Assembly: GCA_050248275.1 (NCBI GenBank)
Contig: JBFWSR010000006.1
Span: 62,001-126,000, forward strand
DNA length: 64,000 nt
Reading direction: 5' to 3'
Source: CAILZL01 sp050248275
Lineage (GTDB): Bacteria > Pseudomonadota > Gammaproteobacteria > Steroidobacterales > Steroidobacteraceae
A model generated the notes under the pieces. The model did no database searches and was not told the origin of the DNA. It saw only the letters and a program-made list of their open reading frames with translations. Below are positions 61,841 through 64,000 of the stretch, piece by piece. The first letter of the stretch is position 1. Every line of letters starts with the position of its first letter. Both the position numbers and the translations under genes were made by a program.

Positions 61841-62941
61841 TTATTCCACGTAGTCCACCACTTCCAGATCGAAGCCCGACAGCCCCTGCAACTGTCGTGG
61901 CGCCGACAATACACGCATGCGCTGGATGCCCAGGTCGCGCAGTATCTGCGCGCCGATGCCAAAGGTACGCAACACGCCTGCCGTGGTATGGCGTGCGTTC
62001 CCTTCCTGCAGATGGGTGACGGAATCCATCAGGTCGCGGGGCTCCTCATTGGGACGCAACAGGATGATCACGCCACTGCCTTCGGCGGCAACACGCTGCA
62101 TCACCGCCCGCAGCGACCAACTGCGTTTGCTTTCATGCACCCCCACCAGGTCACGCAGCGTGTCCTTGAGATGCACACGTACCAGCGGCGCATCCACTTT
62201 CTCCGGCTCGCCGCATACCAGCGCCATGTGCACCGTGCGATTGACATGATCCTCAAAGCACACCATGCGGAACGGACCGAAATCGGTATCCACCTGCTGT
62301 TCGGCAATACGTTCCACCGACCGCTCCTTGTCGATGCGATAACGGATCAGATCGGCAATGGTGCCGATCTTTAAATCGTGTTCAGCCGCAAACTTCTCCA
62401 GATCGGGGCGCCGGGCCATGGTGCCGTCGTCATTGAGAATCTCGACGATCACTGACGCTGGAGACAGCCCCGCCAGTCTGGCCAGATCGCAACCTGCTTC
62501 AGTATGTCCGGCGCGGGTCAGTACACCGCCGGGCTGCGCCATCAGCGGGAAGATGTGACCCGGCTGACGCAGATCTTCCGGTTTGGCCGCAGGCTTGACA
62601 GCAGCCAGCACCGTTTGCGCGCGGTCATAGGCGGAAATGCCGGTGGTCACGCCTTCGGCCGCTTCGATCGACAGGGTGAAATTGGTGCGATGATCGGAAT
62701 CGGTATCCGACACCATCAAGGGCAAACGCAGTTGCTTGCAACGTTCGCGGGTCAAGGTCAGGCAAATCAGGCCCCGACCGTAACGCGCCATGAAGTTGAT
62801 GTCTTCGGGTCGCACCAGTTCGGCGGCCATCAGCAGATCGCCTTCGTTTTCGCGATCTTCATCGTCCATGATCACAACCATCTTGCCGGTGCGCAGATCA
62901 GCCAGAATTTCGTCAATGCTGCTCAGCTTGTCACTTGTCAT
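61841..62941 (-). CDS. ribBX: DHBP synthase fused to a degenerate GTP cyclohydrolase II domain (RibBX type)
   Basis: A 366-residue protein. The N-terminal domain (about 1-200) is an intact 3,4-dihydroxy-2-butanone-4-phosphate synthase: VVIMDDEDRENEGDLLMAAELV, DHRTNFTLSIEA, GHIFPLMAQPGGVLTRAGHTEAGCDLARLAG. The C-terminal domain (about 208-366) has the GTP cyclohydrolase II fold, but the zinc-binding CysX2CysXCys region (normally with a GDxxGSLRCDCG segment) is absent; the corresponding part reads VHLKDTLRDLVGVHESKRSWSL. A separate RibA would be needed elsewhere. This matches the RibBX variants known in Proteobacteria. It lies upstream of ribH. Confidence 0.92.
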   Translation of the reverse strand: MTSDKLSSIDEILADLRTGKMVVIMDDEDRENEGDLLMAAELVRPEDINFMARYGRGLICLTLTRERCKQLRLPLMVSDTDSDHRTNFTLSIEAAEGVTTGISAYDRAQTVLAAVKPAAKPEDLRQPGHIFPLMAQPGGVLTRAGHTEAGCDLARLAGLSPASVIVEILNDDGTMARRPDLEKFAAEHDLKIGTIADLIRYRIDKERSVERIAEQQVDTDFGPFRMVCFEDHVNRTVHMALVCGEPEKVDAPLVRVHLKDTLRDLVGVHESKRSWSLRAVMQRVAAEGSGVIILLRPNEEPRDLMDSVTHLQEGNARHTTAGVLRTFGIGAQILRDLGIQRMRVLSAPRQLQGLSGFDLEVVDYVE

Positions 62942-62997
62942 TTTGCAATCTCGATTTTTTATTTCTGTCAGGAAATCTGTTGGCCATTGTCCGGCTT

Positions 62998-63603
62998 TTA
63001 GCCGGCTTGCTGCGCGCGCTCGAAATAGCGGGCGATGATGTCGATTTCGATATTCACTTCAGTACCGGCCACATAGCCACTGAGGATCGTCACCGCCAGC
63101 GTATGCGGCACCAGGTTCACTTCAAACCAGCTGTGATCGGCCGCATCGCCGACTTCGTTGACGGTCAGGCTGGCCCCATCGACGGTGATCGAGCCTTTCC
63201 TGGCGATATAGCGCCCGAGGTTGCGTGGTACGGCAAAACGCATGCGCACCGAACGCGCATCGTCATGACGTGACTGTACCGTGCCCACGCCGTCCACATG
63301 CCCCGACACATAGTGACCGCCCAGCGCATCGCCGGCGCGCAACGCCTTTTCCAGATTGATGCGCCGCTCCGCCTGCCAGTGTTTCAGGCTGGTCACGTCC
63401 AGCGATTCGCGCGACACATCGGCCGCAAAGGCATCCGGCCACAGCCGGGTAACGGTCAGACAGCAACCATTGACAGCAATGCTGTCGCCCAGTTGCGTGC
63501 CGTCGAGAAAACCCTCGCCCACCGCAAACACCATTTCGGCATCGCCGTTCTTGTCAGTCATGGCGCGCACAGTGCCGACGCGTTGAATAATACCTGTAAA
63601 CAC
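62998..63603 (-). CDS. ribE: Riboflavin synthase, alpha subunit
   Basis: Dismutates two ribityllumazines to riboflavin. The 201-residue product has two similar barrel halves: MFTGIIQRVGTVRAM, GDSIAVNGCCLTVTRLW, FAADVSRESLDVTSL, NLEKALRAGDALGGHYVSGHVDGVGTV, and KGSITVDGASLTVNEV. It follows ribD by 2 bp and precedes ribBX by about 56 bp. Confidence 0.96.
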   Translation of the reverse strand: MFTGIIQRVGTVRAMTDKNGDAEMVFAVGEGFLDGTQLGDSIAVNGCCLTVTRLWPDAFAADVSRESLDVTSLKHWQAERRINLEKALRAGDALGGHYVSGHVDGVGTVQSRHDDARSVRMRFAVPRNLGRYIARKGSITVDGASLTVNEVGDAADHSWFEVNLVPHTLAVTILSGYVAGTEVNIEIDIIARYFERAQQAG

Positions 63604-63605
63604 GA

Positions 63606-64000
63606 TTACCTCTGGATTCGGTAGTGCAAGCGCACATCGGAGCCGATACTTTGGGTATCCAGCAAAGTCAGTTCAATACGTTGTTTCATGTCGTCGATCA
63701 GGGGCAGTTGCAGCAGGACGCGCGCCTCCGGCCCCAGCAATACCGGCGCAACATACAGCAACAGCTCATCCACCAACCGTAATTCAAACAGGCGGCCGCT
63801 CAGACGGGCGCCCGCTTCCACCAGCACTTCATTGCATCCGCGCCTGCCCAGATCAGCCAATACCGTCGGTAACTCCACGCCCTTCTCTACATCGGCGGGA
63901 ATCTGCATCACCTCCGCCTGCCCACGCGCCTGCGGTGTCACTGTGGTATAGATCAACGCACCCGCCGCCTGCACGGCACGCGCAGTGGCCGGCGTTTGCA
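63606..64000 (-). CDS. ribD: RibD (reductase part), truncated by window edge
   Basis: C-terminal half of the bifunctional diaminohydroxyphosphoribosylaminopyrimidine deaminase/reductase. The frame is open through position 64000, so the deaminase domain and start are outside. The visible reductase features are LADLGRRGCNEVLVEAGARLSGRLFELRLVDELLLYVAPVLLGPEAR, typical of RibD_C, and a short C-terminal end SDVRLHYRIQR. It begins the riboflavin operon on the minus strand. Confidence 0.93.
   Translation of the reverse strand, partial: QTPATARAVQAAGALIYTTVTPQARGQAEVMQIPADVEKGVELPTVLADLGRRGCNEVLVEAGARLSGRLFELRLVDELLLYVAPVLLGPEARVLLQLPLIDDMKQRIELTLLDTQSIGSDVRLHYRIQR

Overview
The window reads as chromosomal DNA of a gammaproteobacterium of moderately high GC. 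Two conserved blocks suggest this: eno-ftsB-ispD-ispF-truD-surE-pcm-nlpD, and ribD-ribE-ribBX-ribH-nusB-thiL-pgpA. The order rpfE-recJ-prfB-lysS and the absence of rpoS after nlpD resemble the Xanthomonadales side of the class. No species can be named from the sequence alone, and I saw no tRNA or rRNA gene.

Layout. 1-3113: end of a GlcG/HbpS-type gene, lysS, and prfB with its programmed frameshift. 3205-6946: a decayed nucleotidyltransferase pair, recJ, rpfE-like gene and a divergent Mth938-domain gene. 7241-16654: nlpD, pcm, surE, truD, ispF, ispD, ftsB, eno, kdsA and pyrG, all on the minus strand, with an Smr-domain gene inserted on plus. 16951-18474: class I fumarase. 18481-20006 is an accessory island: a GIY-YIG nuclease gene bracketed by REP-like palindromes, then an integron-type gene cassette with a recognisable attC site and the stump of a second cassette lying against glgP. 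20007-22520: glgP.

22830-33131 is a guanidine-assimilation locus. A guanidine-I (ykkC) riboswitch at about 30178-30311 precedes an ABC transporter. The divergent operon encodes two carboxyguanidine deiminase subunits (the former 'urea amidolyase associated proteins'), a biotin-dependent guanidine/urea carboxylase and allophanate hydrolase. Together they would import guanidine and break it down to ammonia and CO2.

33337-41102: an orphan CheY-like protein with a helical partner, beta carbonic anhydrase, a MOSC protein, a lipoprotein, a gene fragment, a secreted protein, and a phosphoenolpyruvate carboxylase whose active site looks altered. 41291-51065 is a ten-gene minus-strand cluster: a TlpA-like thioredoxin, a coiled-coil periplasmic protein, three TPR proteins, a small secreted protein, ExbB, two ExbD and a TonB-like protein with an AgmX/PglI-type C-terminus. 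It looks like an energised trans-envelope machine without an assigned function.

51452-55710: two small secreted proteins, one built from five near-identical 54-bp repeats, beside an ECF sigma factor and a Ser/Thr kinase-TPR gene broken by one in-frame stop. 55807-59565: SYLF-domain protein, msrA, a small conserved protein, a kinase with a cyclic-nucleotide-binding domain, and pgpA. 59734-64000: thiL, nusB and the riboflavin genes, running off the right edge in ribD.
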